NCBI GenBank assembly: GCA_018827375.1
Contig: JAHJYW010000020.1
Span: 1 to 64,000, forward strand
Origin: Alphaproteobacteria bacterium
Lineage (GTDB): Bacteria > Pseudomonadota > Alphaproteobacteria > Caulobacterales > Hyphomonadaceae
Length of the DNA: 64,000 bases
Direction: 5' to 3'
Positions within the stretch are counted from its first letter, which is position 1; the number at the start of each line of letters is the position of its first letter. Positions 46,714-55,765 of this stretch are shown one piece after another. A program made the position numbers and the translations under genes. The notes below the pieces were generated by a model that was not told where the DNA came from, made no database searches, and was given only the letters and a program-made list of their open reading frames with translations.

Positions 46714-47097
46714 CTATTTCTTGGGTTCAAGACGGATGATGCCGTCATCCTGCGAGCTGGAAGCGGCGCCAGCGGCGTCAAGCGCAGCCGCCTCGGAATC
46801 GAGGTCCAGGTTGAGGTCAAGCGCGGGATCGCCGCCAAAATCACCGCCGCCGAAAGTACCGGAACCGATCAGGCGGGATTCGTTGCTGCCGCCGATGTTC
46901 AGGTTCATCGAGCCGCCGGACGAGGTGGTTTCACCTGTGGTCGGGCTGGGAAGGTTCAGGTTGAACGTGCCTGAAGCGCTCTCATCAGCGGAAATCGTCT
47001 GCACGTCAGCGGTTTCTGTTTCGGCGCCCTGGGAACAGGCCGTACCAGCAAAAACGAGGGAAGCGAGGGCGAAAGCAGTGATCGATTTCATGTTCAT
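46714..47097 (-). CDS. Small lipoprotein of unknown function
   Basis: 127 residues from the ATG at 47097 (47091 also possible). Signal peptide with AGTAC lipobox, then a low-complexity chain rich in Ser, Thr, Gly, Asn and Leu: MNLNIGGSNESRL, GTFGGGDFGGDPALDLNLDLD and a charged LEPKK end. It looks intrinsically disordered, so a linker or surface function is possible, but no family is recognised. It starts 22 bases after gshB on the same strand, so it is probably co-transcribed. Confidence 0.7.
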   Translation of the reverse strand: MNMKSITAFALASLVFAGTACSQGAETETADVQTISADESASGTFNLNLPSPTTGETTSSGGSMNLNIGGSNESRLIGSGTFGGGDFGGDPALDLNLDLDSEAAALDAAGAASSSQDDGIIRLEPKK

Positions 47098-47119
47098 GCA
47101 CCTGATCTTGCAGCGGCCA

Positions 47120-48070
47120 TCAGCGGTCCGCAAGCTTCTGTTGCACAACGTCCCAGAAAATGGCGGCACTATCAATGCCGGAGAGCGCCTTGATGGCCTG
47201 AACGCCAGTCGGCGAGGTGACATTCACTTCCGTGAGGCGTCCGCCAATAACGTCGATGCCGGTGAGGATCAGCCCACGACGCTTGAGTTCCGGGCCGATC
47301 GTTTCGCAGATCCGCATGTCGGCGTCGCTGAGTTCTGACTTTTCCGCCGTACCGCCAACGACGAGGTTTGACCGGACCTGTCCGGTCTGCGGGCGCCGGT
47401 TTATGGCACCGACAGGTTCGCCGTCGATCAGGATGATTCGCTTGTCGCCTTCGCTGACGGCCGGGAGGAAGGCCTGCACCATGAGGGGTTCGCGCGAGTG
47501 CGTGAAGAAGAGTTCGAGCAGGGAATCAAGGTTGGAATCATCGGGTTTCAGGCGGAATACGCCCGCGCCGCCATGCCCGTAGATCGGCTTGACGATGATG
47601 TCCTTGTGCTGTTCCCGGAAGGCCAGAATGTCCCGCATGTTCCGCGTGACCAGTGTCGGCGGCATGATGTCGGGATGGAGGAGGGGGAAGATTTTCTCGG
47701 GGCTGGAGCGCACACCTTCCGGATCGTTGACGACGAGCGTCTCGTGCGAGATCAGCTCCAGCAGGTGGCAGGCCGTGATATAGTTGAGATCGAAGGGCGG
47801 ATCCTGGCGCATCAGGATGACGTCGAGGTCCTTGGCCAGGTCCAGCTTGACCGCTTCGCCGAACACGCCCGGTGTCTCGCGTACCCGCTGCACTTTTGCG
47901 GGGCGGACCCAGGCTGTCACCCGGCCCTGTTCGTAGGACATGTGGTTCGGCCCGTAGACAAAGAGTTCAGCCCCGCGCGCCTGGGCCACTTCGGCCAGCG
48001 CAAAGGTTGTATCACCGTCGATCTTGACGTTTTCCAGAGGATCCATCTGGATCCCGACACGCAATGCCAT
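47120..48070 (-). CDS. gshB: Glutathione synthetase
   Basis: 316 residues. ATP-grasp ligase joining gamma-glutamylcysteine and glycine. The N-terminal IQMDPLENVKIDGDTTFALA, then MRQDPPFDLNYITACHLLE, IVKPIYGHGGAGVFRL (glycine-rich ATP-grasp loop), INRRPQTGQVRSNLVVGG and LTEVNVTSPTGVQ are all GshB signatures. Length is standard. It connects functionally with the GST-like enzyme of the catabolic block. A small lipoprotein gene follows. Confidence 0.97.
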   Translation of the reverse strand: MALRVGIQMDPLENVKIDGDTTFALAEVAQARGAELFVYGPNHMSYEQGRVTAWVRPAKVQRVRETPGVFGEAVKLDLAKDLDVILMRQDPPFDLNYITACHLLELISHETLVVNDPEGVRSSPEKIFPLLHPDIMPPTLVTRNMRDILAFREQHKDIIVKPIYGHGGAGVFRLKPDDSNLDSLLELFFTHSREPLMVQAFLPAVSEGDKRIILIDGEPVGAINRRPQTGQVRSNLVVGGTAEKSELSDADMRICETIGPELKRRGLILTGIDVIGGRLTEVNVTSPTGVQAIKALSGIDSAAIFWDVVQQKLADR

Positions 48071-48125
48071 GTGGCGCCCGCTCCCATTTCATGCGGGCGG
48101 CGGCTTTACTGGCACACCGGCCCTG

Positions 48126-48809
48126 TCAGTAATTCACTCCGAGCAATTCGGCATCGCTCTCGGTTCCATATGTAGGGCTCGGCGCCGGATTGTAAGAGGG
48201 TGCCGCCTGCGTTGTCGGTGCGGCCGGGCGCTCGATCTGCTCGCGGATGCGCACATAGGAGACGACCTGACGCACGCCGCCGACCACGCTGGCCTCTTCG
48301 GCTGCGCGTTTCAGCTCGTCGGCCGTGCGGGCCGTGCCCATCAGGTAGACCACGCCGTCATAGGTCTCGATATTGTAATTGAGGCTTTTCACGGTGCTCG
48401 ATCCGATCAGGCGGGCGCGCACGCGACTGGAAATCAACTCATCGGACATGTTGGCCATAAAGCCGCCCGCAGGCTCGATCTTGATCTCGTTGGCGACATC
48501 CTGCGCGCGCGTCGAGGTCCAGGCTATGCCTTCCGCCTGCACACGGTCGGTCGGGTCATCGACCCGGCCGGAGAGGAGGACGAGGCCGTTATTCACTTCG
48601 ACATCGACCTCGCCGAAGCGGTTGAGGCTTTCGGCAAGCAGCTTTGTCTTGATTTCGGTTGAGGTGGTCGTGTCATCAACGGACTCGCCCAGCGTCTTGT
48701 CTTTTGCGGCGGCCAGGCCGACAGCGCCGGCGGCACCGACAGCGGCAACGGCGCATCCTCCAAGGGGCAGGACAAGGGCAAGGGCGGCGGCGGCAAGGCG
48801 CAGGTTCAT
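48126..48809 (-). CDS. BON-domain lipoprotein
   Basis: 227 residues. Signal peptide with GGC lipobox, a short Ala/Gly-rich linker, then two BON domains (about 50-115 and 125-195; the GLVLLSGRVDD and GVVYLMGTARTADE repeats). The C-terminal ~40 residues are Pro/Thr-rich and unstructured. Similar to OsmY/DolP-type envelope lipoproteins, which maintain outer-membrane integrity. The ATG at 48809 begins the signal; a longer frame from 48818 adds three residues. It lies upstream of gshB on the same strand. Confidence 0.9.
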   Translation of the reverse strand: MNLRLAAAALALVLPLGGCAVAAVGAAGAVGLAAAKDKTLGESVDDTTTSTEIKTKLLAESLNRFGEVDVEVNNGLVLLSGRVDDPTDRVQAEGIAWTSTRAQDVANEIKIEPAGGFMANMSDELISSRVRARLIGSSTVKSLNYNIETYDGVVYLMGTARTADELKRAAEEASVVGGVRQVVSYVRIREQIERPAAPTTQAAPSYNPAPSPTYGTESDAELLGVNY

Positions 48810-48978
48810 TCTACACACTCCAGTAAGCTGGCGATCCGGGAAAGGCGGAGTGCACCTATGTTACAGACTTACGGCGAAAATCTGGCAGCCTCCAAGTAAA
48901 TTGCAGTTCATGTTGCGATTGAGCCATGTGCGCAGGCCTGAGGGTTTGGGCTGGCTGTGACCTGGCAGTCATGTTAAT

Positions 48979-49410
48979 GTGCAGGAACAGACATTAGAAG
49001 GAATTGAGACCCTGACTTCCAGCGCCCCGCGGACACTGCCCGCAAAGAGTGCCACGATTGACGACATCCGCGTGGTGGCCGAGGCTCTTGCCAAGGCCCT
49101 TGAGGATGACAAGGCTGAAGACCTCCTGTTCATTGACCTGGACGGAAAATCTTCCCTCGCCGATTTCATGATCATTGCCTCAGGCCGTTCCGGCCGGCAT
49201 GTCGCCGCGCTTGCAGACCATCTTTCCCATACGGTGAAAAAGCTGACGGGCCGCCCGGCCAATGTCGAAGGCATGCCCAATGCAGACTGGGTGCTGATCG
49301 ATACCGGCGACGTGATCGTTCACCTGTTCCGTCCTGAAGTGCGTGAGTTCTACAATCTCGAAAAGATCTGGGCCTCCGAAACGAGTGCCCATCGCGCCAC
49401 GCAGCACTAG
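48979..49410 (+). CDS. rsfS: Ribosomal silencing factor RsfS
   Basis: 143 residues. Binds L14 on the 50S subunit and blocks subunit joining in stationary phase. The conserved core is KAEDLLFIDLDGKSSLADFMIIASG, RHVAALADHLSHTVKKL, NADWVLIDTGDVIVHLFRPEVREFYNLEKIW. The GTG at 48979 is the most upstream start, with no clear ribosome site, so the ~25-residue Ala/Thr-rich N-terminus may be longer than the real one. It is followed by rlmH seven bases later, a standard pairing; nadD, often upstream, is absent here. Confidence 0.92.
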   Translation: MQEQTLEGIETLTSSAPRTLPAKSATIDDIRVVAEALAKALEDDKAEDLLFIDLDGKSSLADFMIIASGRSGRHVAALADHLSHTVKKLTGRPANVEGMPNADWVLIDTGDVIVHLFRPEVREFYNLEKIWASETSAHRATQH

Positions 49411-49416
49411 GCGCCA

Positions 49417-49881
49417 ATGCGCCTGACGCTCCTGTCAGTCGGCCGCCTGAAATCGGGCGCCGAACGCGACCTTTTTGATGAATATGTCAAACGGGCGCTG
49501 CCTGTTGCGCGCAGTCTCGGCTTTCGCGGCTTAGAGGAAGTTGAAGTGGCGAGCGGTGGTGGGCTGGATGCCGAGGCCGAGCGTATCCTTGCGAAGATCC
49601 CCGCTGGCGCCAGTGTGATCCGTCTGGATGAGTTTGGCCGCAACCTGACATCACAGGATTTTGCCACCCAGCTGGGCCGGCTGCGCGATCAGGGCGTGCC
49701 GGACCTGGTATTCCTGATTGGCGGGGCAGAAGGCTATGGCGACGCCGTGCGGCGGGCTGTGCCGGATATCATGGCTTTCGGGGCGCAGACCTGGCCGCAC
49801 CGGCTGGTCAAGGCGATGCTGGCCGAGCAGGTCTACCGCGCCATGTCGATCATGGCGGGAATGCCCTATCACAAGGCCTGA
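49417..49881 (+). CDS. rlmH: 23S rRNA (pseudouridine1915-N3) methyltransferase RlmH
   Basis: 154 residues. A SPOUT-fold methyltransferase acting on 70S ribosomes at helix 69. Residues VIRLDEFGRNLTSQDFA, LVFLIGGAEGYGDAV and the knotted C-terminus (WPHRLVKAMLAEQVYRAMSI, GMPYHK) match the family. Length is typical (155). It forms a two-gene unit with rsfS and ends before an inverted repeat that can terminate transcription from either side. Confidence 0.96.
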   Translation: MRLTLLSVGRLKSGAERDLFDEYVKRALPVARSLGFRGLEEVEVASGGGLDAEAERILAKIPAGASVIRLDEFGRNLTSQDFATQLGRLRDQGVPDLVFLIGGAEGYGDAVRRAVPDIMAFGAQTWPHRLVKAMLAEQVYRAMSIMAGMPYHKA

Positions 49882-49895
49882 CACTGCATTTCAGG

Positions 49896-50030
49896 GGAAA
49901 AGTAAAAGAGACCTCGAAGCTGAAAGGTGGGGGGACGCAGCTTCAAGGTCTCTTTATAGATGGCCAGCGCTTGGGAGGGTTCAGTCGGGAGGGACTTACC
50001 GGCCATCTGATAGTTTCTACGTGGAACGGG
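49896..50030 (-). ncRNA. Candidate leftward small RNA with three C-rich loops
   Basis: Read leftwards, a hairpin pairs AGATGGCC (50008-50001) with GGCCATCT (49965-49958) and its loop presents CCCTCCC twice (49993-49987 and 49979-49973). A second, 18-bp stem with one mismatch (49955-49938 and 49922-49905) has CCCCCC in its loop and is followed by TTTTACTTTT, an intrinsic terminator. Repeated anti-Shine-Dalgarno C-rich loops ending in a terminator are the hallmark of alphaproteobacterial regulatory RNAs. It may be processed from the 3' end of the small gene at 50063-50176. Confidence 0.45.
49905..49955 (-). terminator. Long inverted repeat, probably bidirectional terminator
   Basis: 18-base arms with one mismatch, 15-base loop. 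Leftward reading ends in TTTTACTTTT, a good T-tract; rightward reading ends in TTTAT, weaker. It separates rlmH from the leftward small RNA/peptide unit. Confidence 0.7.
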
Positions 50031-50062
50031 TCATCTTAGTTCCAAAATAATCTGATAAAAAA

Positions 50063-50176
50063 TCAGCCTGCATAGAGTGAAGGATTGGGGGTCAGCGCCA
50101 TCATCAGAAGCGCGGCGGCGAGAATCCCAAGAGTCGCTACAGAAACGACCTTGGCCATTAAGTTTGACTGGCCCAT
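50063..50176 (-). CDS. 37-residue single-span membrane peptide
   Basis: Starting at ATG 50176, eight bases after an AAGGG site, the frame encodes 37 residues beginning MGQSNLMAKVV. A hydrophobic stretch of about 18 residues (VVSVATLGILAAALLMMA) follows and it ends TPNPSLYAG at a TGA. One predicted membrane helix; no known family. It is too small for ordinary gene calling. Upstream, a 194-base gap separates it from the divergent TAXI receptor gene. Its transcript would run into the candidate small RNA. Confidence 0.55.
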   Translation of the reverse strand: MGQSNLMAKVVSVATLGILAAALLMMALTPNPSLYAG

Positions 50177-50370
50177 TTGTATTACCCTTGTGGTTTGCAT
50201 CATTCCCAAATGGGGACGTGTCTGCTTGATGAACACATTCTAAACGGAATAGGTTCCATGCGGGGCGCGCATGGGGCATTTTCATGGCAGGCCCGTGAGC
50301 GCGATTGATCCGGCGTGCGTGTCGCCGTAGACCTTTTCCGGGACATTTCTGAGAGAAAATGGGACGCTGA

Positions 50371-51672
50371 ATGGTCACGGCCGCAAAGGACTTCCTGAAA
50401 GTGTACTGGCCGTTTGTGCTGGTGGCGGTGCTGGGTGTGCTTCTCACCCTCATGCTGATGGACCCGGCCCCGCCGAAACATATCCGTTTTGCCGCCGGCT
50501 CGCAGGGCGGTGCCTATTATGCCTTTGCCGAGCGTTACCAGCGCCTGCTGGCAGAGCAGGGGATCGAGGTCGAGCTGATCCAGACCGCCGGATCGGTCGA
50601 GAACCTGCGCCTGCTTGATGAGGGCCAGGTGGATGTCGCCCTCGTGCAGGGCGGTCTCGCCACACCCGGCGATGCGGCCACTTTGCGATCGCTTGGCGGC
50701 CTGTTCCATGAGCCTTTCTGGGTGTTCGTGCGCGATGAAGAGGGTGTGACGGAATTTGGTGATCTCCGGTCAAAGCGTTTCGCCATCGGGCCGCTCGGCT
50801 CCGGCAGCCGTATTCTCGGTGTTGAGCTTCAGGCCGAATTCGACGGCACTTGGCCGGAGACGGCGCGTAATACCTTGTCGGGCACACCTGCTGCGGATGC
50901 CCTGATGGCCGGACAGATTGATGCGGCGGGTTTTTCCGCCTCGCCGGATGCGCCCTATGTGCAGACCCTGCTGCGGGCGCCCGGCATATCGCTATTGCCA
51001 TTTGAGCGGGCAGAGGCCCTGTCGCGGCGCCAGCCGGCCCTTGCGGCGGTGACGCTTTTGCGCGGTGTTGCGGATATTGGCGCAGACCTGCCGCCGCGCG
51101 ACGTGCCGCTTGTGGCGCCCGTGGCGCAGCTGGTCGTCACGAAAGCGCTTCACCCGGCGATCGAGGCGCTGCTGATCGATTCTGCGAATGCGATCCATCA
51201 GGATGGCAGCCTGCTTGCGGCCGACGGCGCCTTTCCAGATCCGAACTGGACAGACCTGCCGATCAGCCGTCAGGCGGAGCGCTATTATGAGAACGGGCCG
51301 TCTTTCCTGCGCCGGTATTTCTCGTTCGATGTGGCGAACTTTCTCGACCGGGCGTGGATACTGGCGATCCCGCTGCTGACGCTTCTCTTTCCGCTGGTGA
51401 GGGTTGCGCCGCCGATCTATCGCTGGCGCGTGCGGCGCAAGATCTACATCTGGTACAAGGACTTGCGCGATCTTGAAGCGCGCGGACGGTCGATGCCCAG
51501 CAAGGAAGAACGTGTCGCGATTACCGACGAGCTGGAAGACCTGCAGGTCGAGATCGGCGAGATGGACGTGCCGCTTTCCTATACCGACGATCTTTATCGC
51601 CTGCGCAATCATGTCGAGTTCGTGAAGCATCTCGTGATGAACACACGGCCGACACCGGGCTTGGGTATTTAG
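50371..51672 (+). CDS. TAXI-family TRAP-type solute receptor, membrane-tethered
   Basis: 433 residues. N-terminal membrane helix (about 12-30), then a periplasmic binding fold: IRFAAGSQGGAYYAFAERY, LIQTAGSVENLRLLDEGQVDVALVQGG, RFAIGPLGSGSRILG and PVAQLVVTK, all typical of TAXI proteins (glutamate/glutamine-like or unknown ligands). A second helix near residue 330 is followed by a ~90-residue cytosolic coiled-coil tail. No TRAP permease gene is adjacent, so it may signal rather than transport. It overlaps the convergent LytTR gene by four bases. Confidence 0.88.
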   Translation: MVTAAKDFLKVYWPFVLVAVLGVLLTLMLMDPAPPKHIRFAAGSQGGAYYAFAERYQRLLAEQGIEVELIQTAGSVENLRLLDEGQVDVALVQGGLATPGDAATLRSLGGLFHEPFWVFVRDEEGVTEFGDLRSKRFAIGPLGSGSRILGVELQAEFDGTWPETARNTLSGTPAADALMAGQIDAAGFSASPDAPYVQTLLRAPGISLLPFERAEALSRRQPALAAVTLLRGVADIGADLPPRDVPLVAPVAQLVVTKALHPAIEALLIDSANAIHQDGSLLAADGAFPDPNWTDLPISRQAERYYENGPSFLRRYFSFDVANFLDRAWILAIPLLTLLFPLVRVAPPIYRWRVRRKIYIWYKDLRDLEARGRSMPSKEERVAITDELEDLQVEIGEMDVPLSYTDDLYRLRNHVEFVKHLVMNTRPTPGLGI

Positions 51673-52409
51673 GCGAGGTTTGCGTCTTTTACGGCTGACA
51701 GGAACGTGCGCGATACGGGCGCTTCCTTGCCGGATTTCAGCACAAGAAACAGCTTGCCGCCCTCGCGCCGCGTATCGGCCACGCCGTCCAGCGCCACCCA
51801 CCATGAGCGATGCGCCTGAAGGCCGCCCGCGCCCGCCAGTTCCCGCATCGCATCGGCGAGCCGCATCAGGATCAGTTCCTCGCCCTTGCTTGTATGTATC
51901 CGCAGGTAGTGGTCCTCGGAGGAAATCGCCCAGAGCGCCGCGGCGCGATACTTCACCGGCAGGCGCTCAAGGAACGTTGCCCTAGCGTCGGATGCCTCGG
52001 CCGCGCCGAGCGGCGGGGCGCGCCTCGCCTGGGCGACGACAACGCCGCCTGTCACCATGACGAGGCAGACGGCGTAGACATAGAGATACTGGATAGCCAA
52101 CCCGGTCGGGCTGAAGTGCCCACCCAGTGCCAGAAAAAAGATGACCAGAGAGACCGTTACAGGCAGCGCAATGAGGGCTGCTGCAGCTGCGATGCGGCGG
52201 GGCGCCGGCTGGTCGGCAAGGTGGCGCTCGAAAACAGCCGGGATGGCCCAGATGGCGGCCGCGCCGCCGACCGCCATCGTGATCAGCCACATCAACAGCC
52301 GGAGCGCGAATGAGCCGCCGGTATCGTAGACGCCGAACCATGTGAACGCGAAAGCAAGGCCAATGAATATGGCGGCTGTTCGCAGGAATGGTGTCAAACG
52401 GCCCGGCAT
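51669..52409 (-). CDS. Membrane-anchored LytTR regulator (second)
   Basis: 246 residues from the ATG at 52409. Four transmembrane helices (about 10-130) are followed by a linker and a LytTR domain containing ALWAISSEDHYLRIHTSKGEE, LQAHRSWWVALDGVA and GKLFLVLKSGKEAPVSRTF. Architecture parallels the regulator at 9938. It is divergent from the DUF2306-like gene (52557) with 147 bases between, making that gene its likely target. The 3' end overlaps the TAXI gene by four bases. Confidence 0.85.
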   Translation of the reverse strand: MPGRLTPFLRTAAIFIGLAFAFTWFGVYDTGGSFALRLLMWLITMAVGGAAAIWAIPAVFERHLADQPAPRRIAAAAALIALPVTVSLVIFFLALGGHFSPTGLAIQYLYVYAVCLVMVTGGVVVAQARRAPPLGAAEASDARATFLERLPVKYRAAALWAISSEDHYLRIHTSKGEELILMRLADAMRELAGAGGLQAHRSWWVALDGVADTRREGGKLFLVLKSGKEAPVSRTFLSAVKDANLA

Positions 52410-52556
52410 TGACTGAATATCCCTCCTGCATTTCGCGCTTCGCGAACTGTTCTGGCTGCATTTCACGCAGGATTCCAGTCACTCCATGCAAACCCGGTGG
52501 CGGCGCGGTGGGAGAGGGGAGAGGTGTAGGCAACAACCCGCACTGAGGAGTTTCCG

Positions 52557-53111
52557 ATGACACAGACCGCCCAACGCCGAACCGTTCAGACTTCCTTTCG
52601 CAACCAGATCCGGCGCAACAAGAACTGGATCGTGATGATCGCCGCCTTGATGGCCTATGCCCTCATCAGCCGCGCGATGCTGGAGGCCTCCGGTAATCCG
52701 CAGATCCGTTTTCGTCTGGATGTCACCCCCCTGATGCAGTCGGCATGGGTCCTGAAGGCGCATGTAAGCGGCGCGCTGGCCTCGTTCGCCATCGGAGCAT
52801 TCCTGCTGGCCTACAAGAAGGGCAGGCGCCTGCACCGCGTTCTCGGCTACACGTGGGTCGCGACAATGGCCGTAACAGCCGTCAGCTCCTTCTTCCTGAC
52901 CGGGCTGAACGGTGACCATTTCAGCCTCATCCATGCGATTTCGGCCTGGACTGTCATCGTCCTGCCAATGGGCGTGGCAGCGGCGCGGCGTCATGACATC
53001 AAGGCGCATCGTAGGCACATGACCAACATGTTCCTCGGTGGCATGGTTGTGGCCGGTCTCTTCACCTTCCTGCCCGGGCGGATGATGTGGTCAATTTTCT
53101 TCGGTGTTTGA
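52557..53111 (+). CDS. DUF2306-like membrane protein
   Basis: 184 residues with about four transmembrane helices and conserved basic loops: KAHVSGALASFAIGAFLL, KKGRRLHRVLGYTWV, FSLIHAISAWTVIV and RRHDIKAHRRHMTN. His residues in GRRLHR and IKAHRRHM are family hallmarks and could bind a cofactor or ion. GAGG precedes the ATG. It is paired divergently with a LytTR regulator, a common arrangement for DUF2306 proteins. Function unknown. Confidence 0.82.
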   Translation: MTQTAQRRTVQTSFRNQIRRNKNWIVMIAALMAYALISRAMLEASGNPQIRFRLDVTPLMQSAWVLKAHVSGALASFAIGAFLLAYKKGRRLHRVLGYTWVATMAVTAVSSFFLTGLNGDHFSLIHAISAWTVIVLPMGVAAARRHDIKAHRRHMTNMFLGGMVVAGLFTFLPGRMMWSIFFGV

Positions 53112-53186
53112 CCTATTCTTGCCTTACTGCAGCAGCAGAAGCCCGCTACACATGTGAGCAAGACGTCAGAAAGGCGGGAGGCAGAC

Positions 53187-54356
53187 ATGAAGCGCGCAAT
53201 TGTCCTAGCTGGCTTGATCGGCCTTGCGGCGTGTCAGGCGCCGGGTCCGATTTCGATCCCCGGCATCACCCGCCCACCTGCCAGCGCCGAGGAGGCCCTG
53301 GAGGCCTATTACCGGACGCTGCCTGATGATTTCTTCCCGCGTGCGCCGAAAGGCCTGCCGCTTCCGCCCGCTGACCAGCCCATCACGCGCGTGCTTGTTG
53401 CGTCCTGCATGAACGAGGAGACGAGCGCCGCGCCAGCGCTTGAGGAGATCGCGAAGGAGAAGGCCGATCTCTTCCTGATGATGGGCGATAATGTCTATGG
53501 CGACATGGACGGCAAGCAGTCGCTCAGCAATCAGGCAGACCTCGACGAATTGCGCGAGAGTTTCCACGATCTTGCCGCCCGGCCGGATTTCAAGGCCGTG
53601 CGCGCCGCCCATCCGATGATGGTGGCCTGGGACGATCATGATTTCGGCGCCAATGATGGCGGCAAGGATTTTCCCTTCCGGCGCCTGTCAGAGCGTATCC
53701 ACGAGCGTTTCTGGGGCCTTGAAAAGCAGGATGTCGGCGCGTGGCCGGGCACCTATTATGCCCGCACGTTCGGTCCGGAAGGCAAGCGCACCCAGGTTAT
53801 CATGCTGGACACGCGCTTCTTCCGCACACCGCTGAGCCGGACCGATGAATATGGCGCGAAAGGCAAGGAGCGCTATGTGCCATCGGCAGACCTGCATCAG
53901 GACATGCTCGGCACCGACCAATGGACGTGGCTGGAGAATCAGTTGCAGCAGCCGGCAGACCTCCGCCTGATTGTGTCGTCGGTGCAGGTCCTGGCGACCG
54001 ACGGGCATGGCTATGAGGCCTGGTCACGCCTGCCGCTCGAACAGTCGCGCCTTTATGGTCTGATCGGCGAGACGGGCGCGAACGGCGTTGTGTTCCTGTC
54101 CGGCGACCGACATGCAGCTTTCCTCTATCGCAAGGATGGCGTTCTGGATTATCCGGCCTATGAGCTGACAGCTTCATCCCTCAATGCCTCATTTTCCGGT
54201 ACGACCTCAGAAATAGACGCGGCCCAGATCGGCGCTGGCTATTCGCAGGAAAATTTCGGGGCCATTGATATTGATTGGGAGGCTGGCACGGCTGCCTTGT
54301 CGATCAAGGCCAATGATGGCGCGACCGTTGGGGAGACCACGGTCAAATTCAAATAA
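53187..54356 (+). CDS. PhoD-like alkaline phosphatase, lipoprotein
   Basis: 389 residues from the ATG at 53187, preceded by GGGAGG. Lipoprotein signal with LAAC lipobox. Metallophosphoesterase motifs follow in PhoD order: LVASCMNEE, FLMMGDNVYGD, WDDHDFGANDGG, MLDTRFFRTPL and FLSGDRHAAFLY. PhoD enzymes need Fe/Ca and cleave phosphodiesters or monoesters in the periplasm, often under phosphate limitation; no Pho box was identified here. C-terminal beta strands close the protein. Confidence 0.88.
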   Translation: MKRAIVLAGLIGLAACQAPGPISIPGITRPPASAEEALEAYYRTLPDDFFPRAPKGLPLPPADQPITRVLVASCMNEETSAAPALEEIAKEKADLFLMMGDNVYGDMDGKQSLSNQADLDELRESFHDLAARPDFKAVRAAHPMMVAWDDHDFGANDGGKDFPFRRLSERIHERFWGLEKQDVGAWPGTYYARTFGPEGKRTQVIMLDTRFFRTPLSRTDEYGAKGKERYVPSADLHQDMLGTDQWTWLENQLQQPADLRLIVSSVQVLATDGHGYEAWSRLPLEQSRLYGLIGETGANGVVFLSGDRHAAFLYRKDGVLDYPAYELTASSLNASFSGTTSEIDAAQIGAGYSQENFGAIDIDWEAGTAALSIKANDGATVGETTVKFK

Positions 54357-54396
54357 CGCAAGGCGCGGGCCGGGCCCGCCCGTCACCAGGTAGTTG

Positions 54397-55641
54397 ATGT
54401 CCGACACACGTAACGTATTCGTCCTGATCCTTTCCGTCATGATCGTGCAGATCGCTGGAGGATTGCTGAGCATGCTCACGCCGCTCGGCCTTGAGGCGAT
54501 GGGTACGGGTCCGCAGGCCATTGGCGTGATCGCCGGCTTCAACGCCGCCGGTTACATGATCGGTGCATGGTCTGCGCCGCGCATGCTGGGCGCGGTCGGG
54601 AATATCCGCCTGTTTGCTGCTGCCTCGGCGATGAATGCCGTTGCCGTGCTGTCGCTGTCGCTCTGGCATGACGCGGGCTTCTGGGCGATTGCGCGTCTCG
54701 TGCAGGGCGTCGCCTTTGCCTACATGTTCACCAGTATCGAGAGCTGGATGGGCGAAGCCGTGCCCGACAAGTCGCGCGGCAATGTCATGGGCATCTATCA
54801 TACAGGCGCCAAGCTTTCGCTGATGCTGGGGCCGTTCTTCGTGGCGGGCATGTCACCGCTCGATAGCCGGGCCTATGTCTGGGCCGCGCTGTTCCTGACC
54901 CTTGCCCTGGTGCCGGTCTGCCTGACCCGGCAGAAGGAGCCGTCACCGCCTGATAGCAAGTCCATGCCCGTGTCAGAACTGTTCAGCATCGCCCCGGCGG
55001 CGGTCATGGGCGTGTTTCTGGCCGGCGTCATCAATACAGGCACGCTGGCGCTGCTGCCGATTTATTTTGAAGGCTTCAGTCTTGCGGGCGGTGGCACGGC
55101 GGCTGTGGCCATCGCGGGCGCCGCGGCCTGGCTCGGGGGGCTCGTGCTGCAATGGCCGGCCGGGGTGCTGTCCGACCGGATCGAACGGCGCCTGGTGATT
55201 GCGGGCATGTGCACGATGTCCGGCATTGCGTCGCTGCTGATTGCCGTTTTCGGGGTTGCGCTTGGCGAGATTGGTGTGATTGCCGTTCTGACCGTCTGGG
55301 GGGCAGGGGCCCTGTCATTCTATGGCCTCTGCGTGGCGCATGCGATTGACCGCACGCCCCGTGGCCGGGTGCCGCAGGTAATGTCCGGGCTCCTGTTTGT
55401 CTGGGCGGCGGGGTCGATCGTCGGGCCGTTGATGTCGGGCACCGCAATGCGACTGGCCGACAGGGTCGGCCTGTTCGGGCTTGCGGGCGTACTGTTGCTG
55501 GTGCTGGCAGGCCTGATGGTGCTGCGGGTGCGCCAGCGCGCTGCGCCGACCGAGGCCCAGCAGGAAGAATGGAGCCCGGTCACGCCGACCTCGCTTGCGG
55601 CGGTGGAGCTTGACCCGCGAAATCCGGAAGTCGACTCCTGA
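54397..55641 (+). CDS. MFS transporter (YcaD-like)
   Basis: 414 residues, 12 predicted membrane helices. Features are NVFVLILSVMIVQIAGGLLS, GFNAAGYMIGAWSAPRML, a conserved FTSIESWMGEAVPDKSRGNV loop after helix 4 and VLSDRIERRLVI between helices 8 and 9. It resembles the YcaD/MFS_1 group of uncharacterised permeases; substrate unknown. The ATG at 54397 follows an AGGTAG site. It precedes sucC by 124 bases and is probably a separate unit. Confidence 0.85.
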   Translation: MSDTRNVFVLILSVMIVQIAGGLLSMLTPLGLEAMGTGPQAIGVIAGFNAAGYMIGAWSAPRMLGAVGNIRLFAAASAMNAVAVLSLSLWHDAGFWAIARLVQGVAFAYMFTSIESWMGEAVPDKSRGNVMGIYHTGAKLSLMLGPFFVAGMSPLDSRAYVWAALFLTLALVPVCLTRQKEPSPPDSKSMPVSELFSIAPAAVMGVFLAGVINTGTLALLPIYFEGFSLAGGGTAAVAIAGAAAWLGGLVLQWPAGVLSDRIERRLVIAGMCTMSGIASLLIAVFGVALGEIGVIAVLTVWGAGALSFYGLCVAHAIDRTPRGRVPQVMSGLLFVWAAGSIVGPLMSGTAMRLADRVGLFGLAGVLLLVLAGLMVLRVRQRAAPTEAQQEEWSPVTPTSLAAVELDPRNPEVDS

Positions 55642-55765
55642 GGCTGCATCCAGATACACGTACCCAGCCAGTTGTCGGCACGAATAAGCCTGTTATACAG
55701 CCCCCACCAATAGCGGGGCGGCACGCGGCCTTCTCGCACGCGACGCAACCATCAGGGCATTCCAT

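Noticed and set aside
45971-47338. Rightward 455-codon frame opposite the adaptor and lipoprotein genes
   Set aside because: Crosses an operon gap and lacks any family feature.
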